A stretch of 64,000 bases of DNA from Carnobacterium maltaromaticum DSM 20342 (GTDB lineage: Bacteria > Bacillota > Bacilli > Lactobacillales > Carnobacteriaceae), in the NCBI RefSeq assembly GCF_000744945.1, contig NZ_JQMX01000001.1, forward strand, positions 2,480,001 to 2,544,000. Direction: 5' to 3'. A program made the position numbers and the translations under genes. Shown piece after piece: positions 37,383 through 45,389 of the stretch (positions within the stretch are counted from its first letter, which is position 1; the number at the start of each line of letters is the position of its first letter). The notes beneath the pieces are model-generated. The model was not told where the DNA came from and ran no database searches. It saw only the letters and a program-made list of their open reading frames with translations.

Positions 37383-37412
37383 TTTATTTAACGGAACTGA
37401 AAAACAATTAGA

Positions 37413-37449
37413 AATGAGGCTGGGGTGGAAATCCCGAGCCTCTTTCTTT
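37413..37449 (+). terminator. Terminator after pplA
   Basis: GAGGCT with GGG pairs to CCC with GAGCCTC across a short loop; TTTCTTT tail. Confidence 0.85.
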
Positions 37450-37497
37450 ATTGATTTCATAAATGTTAGAACAGGACATTTTTCTCCACACCTTTAC

Positions 37498-37526
37498 TTG
37501 TAAAATAAATTCGCGGGCACTATAAT
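37498..37526 (+). promoter_or_regulatory. Promoter of fmnB-dmkA
   Basis: TTGTAA and a perfect TATAAT separated by 17 bp, 100 bp upstream of fmnB. Confidence 0.75.
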
Positions 37527-37625
37527 AAATAAAGATAAAATTTAGTCTGATCTTTCGTGAATTCTTCTTCTCGATTTACAATAAACTATTAATTATTTCA
37601 GTTTTGATACAAAGGAGCTAAACAG

Positions 37626-38735
37626 ATGAAAGTAGCAAATAAGAAAAAAATAACAGTGGGATTGATTTTTTTACTCGCTTTTGTGGCAGTAGGTTGTAGC
37701 AATGGCACTGATGGAAAAGAAACTTCTAAAAAAGATTCAACAACAAACACAATTAAAGAACCTTATTCTGATACACAATTCTTAATGGGAACAGTTGTTA
37801 AGGTCAGTATTTATAATGAAGGCAAAGAAGCAGTTTTAGAAAAAGCCTTTGATCGGATTAAAGAACTAGCAGCTAAAATTACTGTGAATGAAAAAGGTTC
37901 GGAAATTGATGCTATTAATGATAATGCAGGCGTGAAACCAGTGGAAGTTACTGATGATATGTACTATCTTCTAAAGGAAGCTCAACATTACAGTAAAACT
38001 TCTGAAGGTGGATTTGACATGGCAATTGGTGCAGTGACTGATCTATGGCGGATTGGATTTCCTGATGCCCGTAAACCTAGCCAAGCAGAAATTGATGCTG
38101 TGTTGCCCCTAGTAGACTACCATAAGGTAATTTTTGATGATGAAAAACAAACGGTTTACTTAAGTGAAAAAGGTATGCAATTAGATTTAGGAGCAATTGC
38201 CAAAGGATATATTACGGATGAAGTGGCAATTGTGTTAAAAGATAATGATGTCGATACAGCTATTATTGATTTAGGTGGGAATATATTCGTAATGGGAACG
38301 AGCCCACGACGTGAGGGTGCGGACTGGAATGTTGGAATCCAAGACCCAAATCAAACTCGTGGTACTACTATCGGAAGTATTCCTGAAAGCAATCGTTCAA
38401 TTGTGACCTCAGGTATTTATGAGCGTTTTTATGAAGACCCAGATACGGGTATTAAATACGATCATCTAATGAATGGGAAAACAGGTTATCCATTTGATAA
38501 TGATATTGCAGGTGTGACGATTGTATCTGATAAGTCAATTGCTGGAGATGGTCTATCTACTGCAGTCTTTTCAAAAGGTGTGAAAGGTGGACTTGAATTT
38601 ATTGATGATATAGACGGGGTTGAAGCAATTTTTGTTACGAAAGAAAACAAAGTGTATATTTCAAAAGGCTTGAAAGATACCTTTAAACTGACTTCCAAAG
38701 ATTATACTCTTGAAAAAAATGAAACGTTGAAATAA
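37626..38735 (+). CDS. fmnB: FMN transferase FmnB (ApbE family lipoprotein)
   Basis: 369 residues. Lipobox VAVGC near residue 24. ApbE motifs: FLMGTVVKVSIY, GGFDMAIGAVTDLWRIG, LDLGAIAKGYITDEV, IIDLGGNIFVMG and the C-terminal VTIVSDKSIAGDGLSTAVF. It moves FMN from FAD onto Thr of PplA-type domains on the outer face. Ribosome site AAAGGAG. The dmkA gene follows after a 93-nt hairpin. Confidence 0.93.
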   Translation: MKVANKKKITVGLIFLLAFVAVGCSNGTDGKETSKKDSTTNTIKEPYSDTQFLMGTVVKVSIYNEGKEAVLEKAFDRIKELAAKITVNEKGSEIDAINDNAGVKPVEVTDDMYYLLKEAQHYSKTSEGGFDMAIGAVTDLWRIGFPDARKPSQAEIDAVLPLVDYHKVIFDDEKQTVYLSEKGMQLDLGAIAKGYITDEVAIVLKDNDVDTAIIDLGGNIFVMGTSPRREGADWNVGIQDPNQTRGTTIGSIPESNRSIVTSGIYERFYEDPDTGIKYDHLMNGKTGYPFDNDIAGVTIVSDKSIAGDGLSTAVFSKGVKGGLEFIDDIDGVEAIFVTKENKVYISKGLKDTFKLTSKDYTLEKNETLK

Positions 38736-38748
38736 AGTCGGTTCTTAT

Positions 38749-38841
38749 GAGCCAGCTCCTCGGAAAAAAGATAAATTCCCAAAAAAGTAAAGATCTACTT
38801 TTTTTGGAATTTCCTATTTTTCTTCCGGAGTTACCCGGCTC
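38749..38841 (+). repeat. Dispersed hairpin copy before dmkA, 93 nt
   Basis: GAGCCAGCTCCTCGG then AAAAAAGATAAATTCC pair with GGAATTTCCTATTTTTCT then CCGGAGTTACCCGGCTC. The tail AACAAACTTTTTATT runs into the dmkA ribosome site AAGGAGAGG. Close to identical with H3 before ispD, 16 kb away, including the central loop CAAAAAAGTAAAGA. Confidence 0.82.
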
Positions 38842-38870
38842 AACAAACTTTTTATTAAGGAGAGGAACAC

Positions 38871-39812
38871 ATGTCGATTAAAACCTTTCTTAAATTGGTT
38901 GAAATACAAACGAAATTAGCCAGTTTGTTTCCTTTCTTACTGGGAGCCTTATTTGCGGCTTTATATTTTAAAGAATTTAACTTAGGCAATACACTTTTAT
39001 TTTTCGCAGCAATGTTAATTTTTGACATGACGACAACTGCAATCAATAATTTTATGGATTTTTTGAAAGCAAAAGATGAGGGTTATAAAGATCAAGTCAA
39101 TATTATTGGGCAAGAAAAAATACCAGAAAAATTAGTCCGTGCTATAATTTTGACAATGCTAGTTATTGCAGCGGCTTTAGGACTATGGTTAGTTTTTAGA
39201 ACAGATATTTTAGTGTTGTTTATGGGCGGAGCCTGTTTCTTTATTGGTATTTTTTATACGTATGGACCGGTGCCGATTTCACGAATGCCTGTTGGGGAAC
39301 TATTTTCAGGTGTCACAATGGGATTTGGAATATTTTTTATTGCTGTCTATGTCAATTTATCTTCAGGCACTTTGTTAAATTTACAGTTTCTTCCAAATTA
39401 TCAATTTGCTTTAGTTGGAAATTATTTACAGATTTTAGTGATTTTATTGGTTTCAATTCCTTCAATCTTTACTATAGCTAATATTATGTTGGCGAATAAT
39501 CTATGTGATTTAGATGAAGATATTGTCAACCACCGCTATACATTAGTTTTTTATATCGGACGTAAAAGAGGAGTTCAACTATTTAATGTATTGATTTATT
39601 TATCATACGTGGCAGTTGTTCTGGCGGTTGTACTAAAGATATATCATCCAATTATGCTTGCAGTTTTACTAACACTATTTCCAGTTTCAAAAAACTTATC
39701 TATTTTTAATCAAAAACAAGTCAAAACAGAAACGTTTGTACTATCAATTAAGAATTTAATTTTAATTAACGGTGCTTTGGTTTGCTTAATGCTGATTAGT
39801 TTGCTATTTTAA
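38871..39812 (+). CDS. dmkA: DmkA, UbiA/MenA-type prenyltransferase for demethylmenaquinone
   Basis: 313 residues with about eight or nine membrane segments. First Asp motif TTTAINNFMDFLKAKDEG and second NLCDLDEDIVNHRYT identify UbiA-family prenyl transfer. MenA-type enzymes join dihydroxynaphthoate to the polyprenyl chain; the EET version makes quinone for Ndh2. With DmkB at the far end of the locus it makes a dedicated quinone supply. A second, respiratory MenA elsewhere cannot be excluded. Confidence 0.88.
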   Translation: MSIKTFLKLVEIQTKLASLFPFLLGALFAALYFKEFNLGNTLLFFAAMLIFDMTTTAINNFMDFLKAKDEGYKDQVNIIGQEKIPEKLVRAIILTMLVIAAALGLWLVFRTDILVLFMGGACFFIGIFYTYGPVPISRMPVGELFSGVTMGFGIFFIAVYVNLSSGTLLNLQFLPNYQFALVGNYLQILVILLVSIPSIFTIANIMLANNLCDLDEDIVNHRYTLVFYIGRKRGVQLFNVLIYLSYVAVVLAVVLKIYHPIMLAVLLTLFPVSKNLSIFNQKQVKTETFVLSIKNLILINGALVCLMLISLLF

Positions 39813-39857
39813 ATAACAAGTTTATAAAAGAATACTCATATTTAATGGAAATACAAT

Positions 39858-39886
39858 TTGACAGGGAAACAAAGGGATGTTAAATT
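39858..39886 (+). promoter_or_regulatory. Promoter of rpmG-secE
   Basis: TTGACA (perfect -35) and TAAATT with 17 bp spacing, 46 bp before rpmG. Confidence 0.72.
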
Positions 39887-39931
39887 AAATAAGATGATAA
39901 TCGTCTGCACAAAAGAAAGTACGGTGAAAAG

Positions 39932-40084
39932 ATGAGTAGTAAAAAAACAGCATTAGCATGTTCAGTTTGTGGATCAAGAAACTATGCCAAAAAAGTAAAT
40001 GAAGGCAATCGCACTGAACGTTTAGAGATAAAGAAATTTTGTAAATATTGTAACCAACATACATTACATCGTGAAACGAAATAA
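39932..40084 (+). CDS. rpmG: 50S ribosomal protein L33
   Basis: 50 residues, [18 protein letters not shown] onward, with two CxxC pairs (CSVC and CKYC), the zinc-binding form of L33. Ends HRETK as in the family. It precedes secE as in other Firmicutes. Ribosome site is weak (GGTGA). Confidence 0.95.
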   Translation: MSSKKTALACSVCGSRNYAKKVNEGNRTERLEIKKFCKYCNQHTLHRETK

Positions 40085-40111
40085 GAAATACAAAGAAAGA
40101 AGGGAAACAAG

Positions 40112-40285
40112 ATGGGCAAATTCTTTAGTGGCGTTAAAAGCGAAATGAAACAAGTAACTTGGCCAACAGGTAAAGAGTTAAGAAAATATACTATGACCGT
40201 TTTTGGAACAGTATTTTTCTTTGTAATCTTCTTTATGATTGTTGATTTCGGGATTACGTCTCTTTTAGGTTTATTTATTAAATAA
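40112..40285 (+). CDS. secE: Preprotein translocase subunit SecE
   Basis: 57 residues: amphipathic start MGKFFSGVKSEMKQVTWPTG with the conserved WPT, then one membrane segment (about 29-50). It clamps SecY in the translocon. Size and position between rpmG and nusG are standard for low-GC Gram-positives. Ribosome site AAGAAGGGA. Confidence 0.95.
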   Translation: MGKFFSGVKSEMKQVTWPTGKELRKYTMTVFGTVFFFVIFFMIVDFGITSLLGLFIK

Positions 40286-40300
40286 TTTAATGATTTTTAA

Positions 40301-40330
40301 TTGGCGAATTATGACCAATAATGGTATACT
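40301..40330 (+). promoter_or_regulatory. Promoter of nusG
   Basis: TTGGCG and TATACT with 18 bp spacing, just after secE. Confidence 0.6.
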
Positions 40331-40352
40331 AAGATGTAAATCAAACGCAATA

Positions 40353-40384
40353 GAAACCTTCTTTTTAGGAATGAAGGTTTTTTT
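40353..40384 (+). terminator. Terminator or attenuator before nusG
   Basis: AAACCTTC and GAAGGTTT stem with T7 tail, lying between the nusG promoter and the nusG ribosome site, so it could attenuate both read-through and the local transcript. Confidence 0.8.
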
Positions 40385-40415
40385 GTATTCAAAATAAAAA
40401 TTAGGAGTGTTAAGC

Positions 40416-40964
40416 GTGGAACAGATCGAGAGCGAAAAACAATGGTATGTATTACACACATATTCTGGCTATGAAAATAAAGTAAAGCAAAATATTGAAT
40501 CACGTTCAAATAGTATGGGAATGGAAGATTACATTTTTCGTGTAGTTGTTCCTGAAGAAGAAGAAACTGAAACAAAAAATGGTAAAGAAAAAGTAAATAT
40601 GAAAAAAACATTCCCTGGATATGTTTTAGTTGAAATGATTATGGCAGATGATTCTTGGTATGTTGTACGTAATACACCTGGTGTAACCGGGTTTGTTGGC
40701 TCTCATGGCGCTGGAAGCAAGCCTGCTCCTTTGTTAAATGAAGAGATTGAAGTTATTTTACGTCGTTTAGGAATCAGTACTCGTCATCAAGAAATCGACT
40801 TCGAAGTTGGCGATACAGTTACGATTATTGAAGGTGCATTTAGCGGTTTAACTGGTAAAATCACTGAGATTGATAATGAACGTGCGAAGCTTAAAGTAAA
40901 TGTAGAAATGTTTGGTCGCGAAACAAGTACAGAGCTTGATTTCGAACAAATCGACACATTATAG
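40416..40964 (+). CDS. nusG: Transcription termination/antitermination factor NusG
   Basis: 182 residues from GTG 40416 with AGGAG 8 nt upstream; an earlier GTG at 40407 overlaps the ribosome site. NGN domain begins KQWYVLHTYSGYENKVK; KOW motif DTVTIIEGAFSGLTGKI lies near residue 130. NusG links RNA polymerase with pausing and translation factors. A terminator follows, before the unrelated hydrolase gene. Confidence 0.96.
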   Translation: MEQIESEKQWYVLHTYSGYENKVKQNIESRSNSMGMEDYIFRVVVPEEEETETKNGKEKVNMKKTFPGYVLVEMIMADDSWYVVRNTPGVTGFVGSHGAGSKPAPLLNEEIEVILRRLGISTRHQEIDFEVGDTVTIIEGAFSGLTGKITEIDNERAKLKVNVEMFGRETSTELDFEQIDTL

Positions 40965-40978
40965 AATAAAACTATAAA

Positions 40979-41018
40979 ATAAAAGAGATTGTGGGTTATG
41001 CTCACGTCTCTTTTTTCT
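40979..41018 (+). terminator. Terminator after nusG
   Basis: AAAAGAGA and TCTCTTTT arms with inner GTG/CAC pairs and a T6 tail. Confidence 0.82.
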
Positions 41019-41044
41019 ATATATTTCGTATAGGAGGGAAGTTG

Positions 41045-41962
41045 ATGAAAAAAATAGTTCTTAGTCTCGTGGGATTGATTCTTTTAGTCGTCTTAATCGG
41101 CGGTGCTTACTTTTGGTTCAGTCCACCAAAAAATCAGCCGACACTACCAGCTAAAAAAAGTATAGTAGAAAAAGACACCGCAAGCTCTGCAGATTCTGCT
41201 AGTCCATCGGCTGAATCTGAGCCAATGTTGAATGTTCCAACTATTTTTGTTCATGGTTACAGTGGTGGAAAAGGTTCTTTTGGAGGGATGATTAAACGAT
41301 TTAGTCAAGATAAGGAAGGTACCCCATCTCTTGTTGCAACGATTGATCCTGATGCAAGCATTCATTATGAAGGGGAGTATGATTCCAAGGCTAAAAACCC
41401 CTTGATTCAAGTACTGTTTAGCGACAATAAAAGCACTGAAGAAAACCAAAGTTGGTGGTTACAGGAGCTCTTTCAATCATTGAAAACCAATTACGGTATC
41501 GAAACGCTAAATGCTGTTGGTCATTCTATGGGTGGCGTTAGTTTGACAAATTATATAACTAAATTTGGGCAGGATGTAAGTTACCCTAGCCTGGATAAGC
41601 TTGTTTTGATTGGAGCGCCAATCAATGGATTAGAAATTGGGGCAGATGGTGTAACAGATTTTGATTTGACAGACGAAGGTCCTTTAATGGCAACAGAGCG
41701 GTATCAGAATTTCATGAACTTACGTGATAATCTACCAGTTGATTTAGCTGTGTTGTCTATTGCTGGAGATAAGGAAGATGGTACAAAAAGTGATGGGTCG
41801 GTATCGGTGGCTAGTGCCTTATCAGCTCGATTTATATTTGAAGGGAAGGTCGCGGATTATCGTGAAATGACCTTTACGGGTTTAAAAGCTGCTCATAGTT
41901 TATTGCATGAAAATCAAGCAGTTGACCAAGCTGTGACCCAATTTTTATGGAAAGAGGACTAA
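41045..41962 (+). CDS. Alpha/beta hydrolase (DUF915 type), secreted or membrane-anchored
   Basis: 305 residues from ATG 41045 with GGAGGGAAG upstream. N-terminal membrane segment (about 5-24), a Ser/Ala-rich linker, then an alpha/beta hydrolase core: oxyanion region FVHGYSGGKGSFGGM, nucleophile Ser in NAVGHSMGGVS and a late His in KAAHSLLHEN. DUF915 proteins are esterase/lipase-like and common in lactic acid bacteria; substrate unknown. It interrupts the usual nusG-rplK order with its own terminators. Confidence 0.85.
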   Translation: MKKIVLSLVGLILLVVLIGGAYFWFSPPKNQPTLPAKKSIVEKDTASSADSASPSAESEPMLNVPTIFVHGYSGGKGSFGGMIKRFSQDKEGTPSLVATIDPDASIHYEGEYDSKAKNPLIQVLFSDNKSTEENQSWWLQELFQSLKTNYGIETLNAVGHSMGGVSLTNYITKFGQDVSYPSLDKLVLIGAPINGLEIGADGVTDFDLTDEGPLMATERYQNFMNLRDNLPVDLAVLSIAGDKEDGTKSDGSVSVASALSARFIFEGKVADYREMTFTGLKAAHSLLHENQAVDQAVTQFLWKED

Positions 41963-42074
41963 AACTGATTCAGTTTTGAAATGGAATACTCAAAGTGAAA
42001 AAGAAATCGTGCGTTAACATGATTCCTTATAAAGTAGAGCCGTTCAAAAGATGGTAGCTAGTAATTAAAATGAG

Positions 42075-42125
42075 GATGACCATCTATTCAATTGCCAAGA
42101 GTGTATAGTAGATGGTTATTTTTTG
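42075..42125 (+). terminator. Terminator after the DUF915 hydrolase gene
   Basis: ACCATCTA and TAGATGGT arms with a 22-nt loop; T6 tail. Confidence 0.75.
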
Positions 42126-42140
42126 TTTTTGGAAAAAAGA

Positions 42141-42169
42141 TTGCAAAGTTAAATAGAATCTGCTATATT
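42141..42169 (+). promoter_or_regulatory. Promoter of rplK-rplA
   Basis: TTGCAA and TATATT spaced by 17 bp, about 93 bp before rplK. Confidence 0.78.
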
Positions 42170-42199
42170 GTTTAGGTACGTTTTAACGTATGTAAGAAA

Positions 42200-42231
42200 G
42201 TGGGAGGGGAAATATTAACCCCATTAACCAC
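42200..42231 (+). promoter_or_regulatory. Leader hairpin before rplK
   Basis: GTGGGAGGGG pairs with CCCCATTAACCAC (GTGG/CCAC and GGGG/CCCC), followed by TCAAGGAGG. A related hairpin precedes rplA, so this may be a translational operator for L1 or L11. Confidence 0.5.
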
Positions 42232-42261
42232 ATCACGGACTCAATCAAGGAGGTATGTCTC

Positions 42262-42687
42262 GTGGCTAAAAAAGTTGTTAAGTTAGTTAAATTGCAAATC
42301 CCTGCAGGTAAAGCAAATCCAGCTCCACCGGTAGGCCCTGCATTAGGTCAAGCACAAGTAAATATCATGGGATTCTGTAAAGAATTTAATGCACGTACTG
42401 CTGACCAAGCTGGACTAATTATTCCAGTAGTAATCTCTGTATATGAAGATCGTTCATTTACATTTATTACAAAAACACCACCTGCTGCTGTTTTACTTAA
42501 AAAAGCTGCTGGTATTGAATCTGGTTCTGGTGAACCAAATACTAAAAAAGTTGCGACAGTTAAACGCGATAAAGTTAGAGATATCGCTGAAACAAAAATG
42601 CCCGACTTAAACGCTGCATCTGTTGAATCTGCAATGCGTATGGTCGAAGGTACTGCACGAAGCATGGGTATCACAATCGAGGACTAA
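42262..42687 (+). CDS. rplK: 50S ribosomal protein L11
   Basis: 141 residues from a GTG start behind AAGGAGG. Family start [20 protein letters not shown] and C-terminal [12 protein letters not shown]. It forms the stalk base and GTPase centre with 23S rRNA. First gene of the L11-L1 operon. Confidence 0.98.
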   Translation: MAKKVVKLVKLQIPAGKANPAPPVGPALGQAQVNIMGFCKEFNARTADQAGLIIPVVISVYEDRSFTFITKTPPAAVLLKKAAGIESGSGEPNTKKVATVKRDKVRDIAETKMPDLNAASVESAMRMVEGTARSMGITIED

Positions 42688-42745
42688 TCTTCAACCAGGC
42701 TTCTCAGTATCGCTCATAGACTAATAAATTAGATATGAGGATTAA

Positions 42746-42771
42746 GTGGGAGGTAAAACCGTTATAACCAC
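42746..42771 (+). promoter_or_regulatory. Leader hairpin before rplA
   Basis: GTGGGAGGT and AACCAC arms followed by AATCAAGGAGG, similar to the element before rplK. Confidence 0.45.
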
Positions 42772-42791
42772 AATCAAGGAGGAAAAAGAAC

Positions 42792-43481
42792 ATGGCTAAA
42801 AAAAGCAAACAATATCAAACTGCTGCGAAGCAAGTTGATGTTACAAAAGCTTATTCAGTAGAAGAAGCAGTTGCTTTAGTAAAATCAATTGATTTTGCTA
42901 AATTTGATGCAACAGTAGAAGTCGCTTATAGACTTGGTGTTGACCCTAAGAAAGCTGACCAACAAATTCGTGGTGCAGTTGTTCTTCCAAACGGAACAGG
43001 TAAAACTCAACGTGTATTAGTATTCGCTAAAGGCGATAAAGCTAAAGAAGCAGAAGCTGCAGGCGCAGATTACGTAGGTGAATCTGATCTTGTACAAAAA
43101 ATCAGTGGTGGATGGTTCGATTTCGACGTTATCGTTGCTACACCTGACATGATGGCAGAAGTTGGTCGTCTTGGACGTGTGTTAGGACCTAAAGGTTTAA
43201 TGCCTAACCCTAAAACTGGTACTGTAACTATGGATGTTACTAAAGCTATTAACGAAATCAAAGCAGGTAAAGTAACTTACCGCGTTGATAAAGCTGGTAA
43301 CGTACAAGCTCCAATCGGTAAAGTATCATTTGATGATGCTAAATTAGTAGAAAACTTTAAAACAATCAACGATACAATGTTGAAAGTTAAACCGTCTTCT
43401 GCTAAAGGACAATACATCAAAAATATTACAGTTACAACAACTTTTGGTCCTGGCGTAAAAGTTGACCAAGGTTCATTTTAA
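42792..43481 (+). CDS. rplA: 50S ribosomal protein L1
   Basis: 229 residues. Motifs [20 protein letters not shown] and [18 protein letters not shown] are those of L1, a 23S rRNA-binding protein that in many bacteria also represses its own mRNA. Ribosome site AAGGAGG. Confidence 0.98.
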   Translation: MAKKSKQYQTAAKQVDVTKAYSVEEAVALVKSIDFAKFDATVEVAYRLGVDPKKADQQIRGAVVLPNGTGKTQRVLVFAKGDKAKEAEAAGADYVGESDLVQKISGGWFDFDVIVATPDMMAEVGRLGRVLGPKGLMPNPKTGTVTMDVTKAINEIKAGKVTYRVDKAGNVQAPIGKVSFDDAKLVENFKTINDTMLKVKPSSAKGQYIKNITVTTTFGPGVKVDQGSF

Positions 43482-43493
43482 TTAAAAAATAGC

Positions 43494-43531
43494 TTGACCT
43501 AAATGATTGTACTTGGTACAATCATTTAGGT
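43494..43531 (+). promoter_or_regulatory. rplJ promoter embedded in a perfect 16-bp palindrome
   Basis: TTGACC (43494-43499) and TACAAT (43517-43522) with 17 bp spacing. The same stretch forms ACCTAAATGATTGTAC-TTG-GTACAATCATTTAGGT (43497-43531), a perfect 16-bp inverted repeat with a 3-nt loop. The hairpin may also end the rplKA transcript, although no T run follows. Confidence 0.72.
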
Positions 43532-43532
43532 T

Positions 43533-43655
43533 AATAAATATTACCGAAGACAGTAGGTGGCGTAAGCCTTAAAATACCTGCCGAGGATGAATATATGTGA
43601 AAGCATACAACTATCCCTCTATGTCTAAGGTGACATGGGGCTTTTTGCTTTGAAT
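43533..43655 (+). promoter_or_regulatory. L10 leader RNA with terminator
   Basis: Conserved blocks ATTACCGAAGACAGTAGGTG, GGCGTAAGCCTTAAAATACC and TGCCGAGGATG match the ribosomal protein L10 leader. It is followed by a terminator hairpin (43615-43646, ATGTC/GACAT with CCC/GGG and T5). The L10(L12)4 complex binds this leader to shut off its own synthesis. The remaining 43656-43872 has a small CTCGC/GCGAG hairpin and no gene. Confidence 0.88.
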
Positions 43656-43872
43656 CATTATGATTGGCTCGCTTTGCGAGACAGAATAGATGATGAAAAG
43701 CACAAGACGAATGAAATGAGAGTTGTCCCCTTGTTAAATCTTGTAAGAAGATTGAGTATAGAGCTACACTTGTTGTAAGGAAATAAACAATCGACCTACA
43801 CTTTATATAAAGGAACAATCTAATTTCTGAATCACGAGTTCCAGACAATCTACCAGGAGGTGAAATTCTAAC

Positions 43873-44376
43873 ATGAGTCAAGCAGCTATCGCTAAAAAAC
43901 AAGCAATCGTTGAAGATGTAACAGTAAAATTTACTGATGCAGCATCAGTTGTTATCGTTGATTACCGTGGTTTAACAGTTGACCAAGTCACTGAGTTACG
44001 TAAACAATTACGTGAAGCAGGCGTTGAAATGAAAGTTATTAAAAACTCAATTTTAAGTCGCGCGGCTGAAGCAGCTAACCTACCAGGTTTAGGTGATGTT
44101 TTCAAAGGACCTACAGCAGTAGCGTTCAGTAATGAAGATGTTATCGCACCTGCAAAAATTATCAATGACTTCGCTGAAAAAGCAGAAGCTTTAGAAATTA
44201 AAGGTGGTATTATTGAAGGAAAAGTTTCTTCTAAAGAAGAAATCGAAGCACTTGCGAAACTACCAAATCGCGAAGGTTTACTTTCAATGCTATTATCAGT
44301 ACTACAAGCTCCAGTCAGAAATACTGCTCTTATTATCAAAGCAGTTGCAGAACAAAAAGAAGAAGAAGTTGCTTAA
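43873..44376 (+). CDS. rplJ: 50S ribosomal protein L10
   Basis: 167 residues. N-terminal rRNA-binding domain ([31 protein letters not shown]) and a C-terminal helix for L7/L12 dimers. Ribosome site CAGGAGGTG. Forms the ribosomal stalk. Confidence 0.98.
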   Translation: MSQAAIAKKQAIVEDVTVKFTDAASVVIVDYRGLTVDQVTELRKQLREAGVEMKVIKNSILSRAAEAANLPGLGDVFKGPTAVAFSNEDVIAPAKIINDFAEKAEALEIKGGIIEGKVSSKEEIEALAKLPNREGLLSMLLSVLQAPVRNTALIIKAVAEQKEEEVA

Positions 44377-44450
44377 TTTTAAGCCCTTATTCTTACTTGC
44401 AAGTTAATCAAAAAACAAAAAAATATAACCACTAATGGAGGAACATAACA

Positions 44451-44816
44451 ATGGCATTAAACATTGAACAAATCATTGCTGATTTGAAAGTATCAACAGT
44501 ATTAGAATTAAACGATTTAGTAAAAGCAATCGAAGAAGAATTTGGCGTAACTGCTGCTGCTCCTGTAGCTGCTGCTGGCGCTGCTGGTCCTGCTGCTGAA
44601 GAGCAATCAGAATTCACAGTAGAATTAACTGCTGCTGGAGACCAAAAAATTAAAGTTATCAAAGTTGTTCGTGAAGCTACAGGCCTTGGCTTGAAAGAAG
44701 CTAAAGGACTAGTTGATGGCGCTCCTGCACCAATCAAAGAAGGCGTATCTAAAGATGACGCTGAAGCTCTTAAAACTCAATTAGAAGAAGTTGGAGCTTC
44801 TGTAACAGTTAAATAA
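44451..44816 (+). CDS. rplL: 50S ribosomal protein L7/L12
   Basis: 121 residues: dimerising N-terminal domain, Ala/Gly hinge ([15 protein letters not shown]) and C-terminal domain with [20 protein letters not shown]. It recruits translation GTPases. Ribosome site TGGAGGA. Confidence 0.98.
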   Translation: MALNIEQIIADLKVSTVLELNDLVKAIEEEFGVTAAAPVAAAGAAGPAAEEQSEFTVELTAAGDQKIKVIKVVREATGLGLKEAKGLVDGAPAPIKEGVSKDDAEALKTQLEEVGASVTVK

Positions 44817-44876
44817 TTTTTTTAAAAGCTAGGAAGGCTTTGTTAAACAAGGCGGAATAGTTAATTAAATAAATTT

Positions 44877-44919
44877 AAAGAGGAGATTTTGGGAAACCAA
44901 AGTCTCCTCTTTTTTATGT
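44877..44919 (+). terminator. Terminator after rplL
   Basis: AAAGAGGAGA and TCTCCTCTTT arms with a 16-nt loop and T6 tail. Confidence 0.92.
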
Positions 44920-45019
44920 AAAAAAATACATAGGAGAAACAGAAAAGATATCTCTTGACCTGGGAAGCATTTCATACTGTAAGATAAAATTAACAGAATG
45001 ATATGTGAGGAGAGATAAT

Positions 45020-45322
45020 ATGAGAGGTATTATTGAAGTGATAGATAGTGAAGGGTTAAGATATTGTTACGTGGAGTTGAAATTAGTGGAAGATCAAATT
45101 CATATTCAACAGAAGTCGGTATTTGAACACGGTTATAGCTGCATCGTTAAATCGAATCAAATTAAAGAGATTAATTTAGGTGAAGAAGAAGGTGTCCGTA
45201 AAGTGACATTGACTCTTGAAAATCAATTGATTCATATTGTTGAGAATGGAAGTTTATTTATTCCGGTTATTGCAAATTTTATTTTAAAAGATTATTTTGT
45301 TCCAACTGGACAATTGGTTTAA
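45020..45322 (+). CDS. Small protein of unknown function
   Basis: 100 residues from ATG 45020, with AGGAGAG 5 nt upstream; a GTG at 45005 lies before that site. The protein is mostly beta-strand-like (GIIEVIDSEGLRYCYVELKLV, KVTLTLENQLIHIVENG) with no signal peptide or recognised motif. It stands alone between the ribosomal operon and a LacI-type regulator gene. Confidence 0.7.
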   Translation: MRGIIEVIDSEGLRYCYVELKLVEDQIHIQQKSVFEHGYSCIVKSNQIKEINLGEEEGVRKVTLTLENQLIHIVENGSLFIPVIANFILKDYFVPTGQLV

Positions 45323-45329
45323 TTAAAAC

Positions 45330-45358
45330 TTGGTTATGGTGTCCTCTTTGGTTATACT
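45330..45358 (+). promoter_or_regulatory. Promoter of the LacI-type regulator gene
   Basis: TTGGTT and TATACT with 17 bp spacing, 31 bp before the start codon. Confidence 0.65.
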
Positions 45359-45372
45359 TAGAATAACCAAAG
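45346..45372 (+). promoter_or_regulatory. Operator overlapping the LacI-type promoter
   Basis: CTTTGGTTAT and ATAACCAAAG, perfect 10-bp arms with a 7-bp spacer covering the -10. Likely autoregulation. A related half TTGGTTAT lies at the -35. Confidence 0.65.
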
Positions 45373-45389
45373 AAGTGGAAGGGCTGTGA

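Noticed and set aside
43531..43902. Minus-strand open frame of about 123 codons before rplJ
   Set aside because: It overlaps the conserved L10 leader and the start of rplJ; no ribosome site or family resemblance.
42348..44339. Long minus-strand frames opposite rplK, rplJ and rplL
   Set aside because: These mirror the strong codon bias of highly expressed ribosomal genes and are not independent coding regions.
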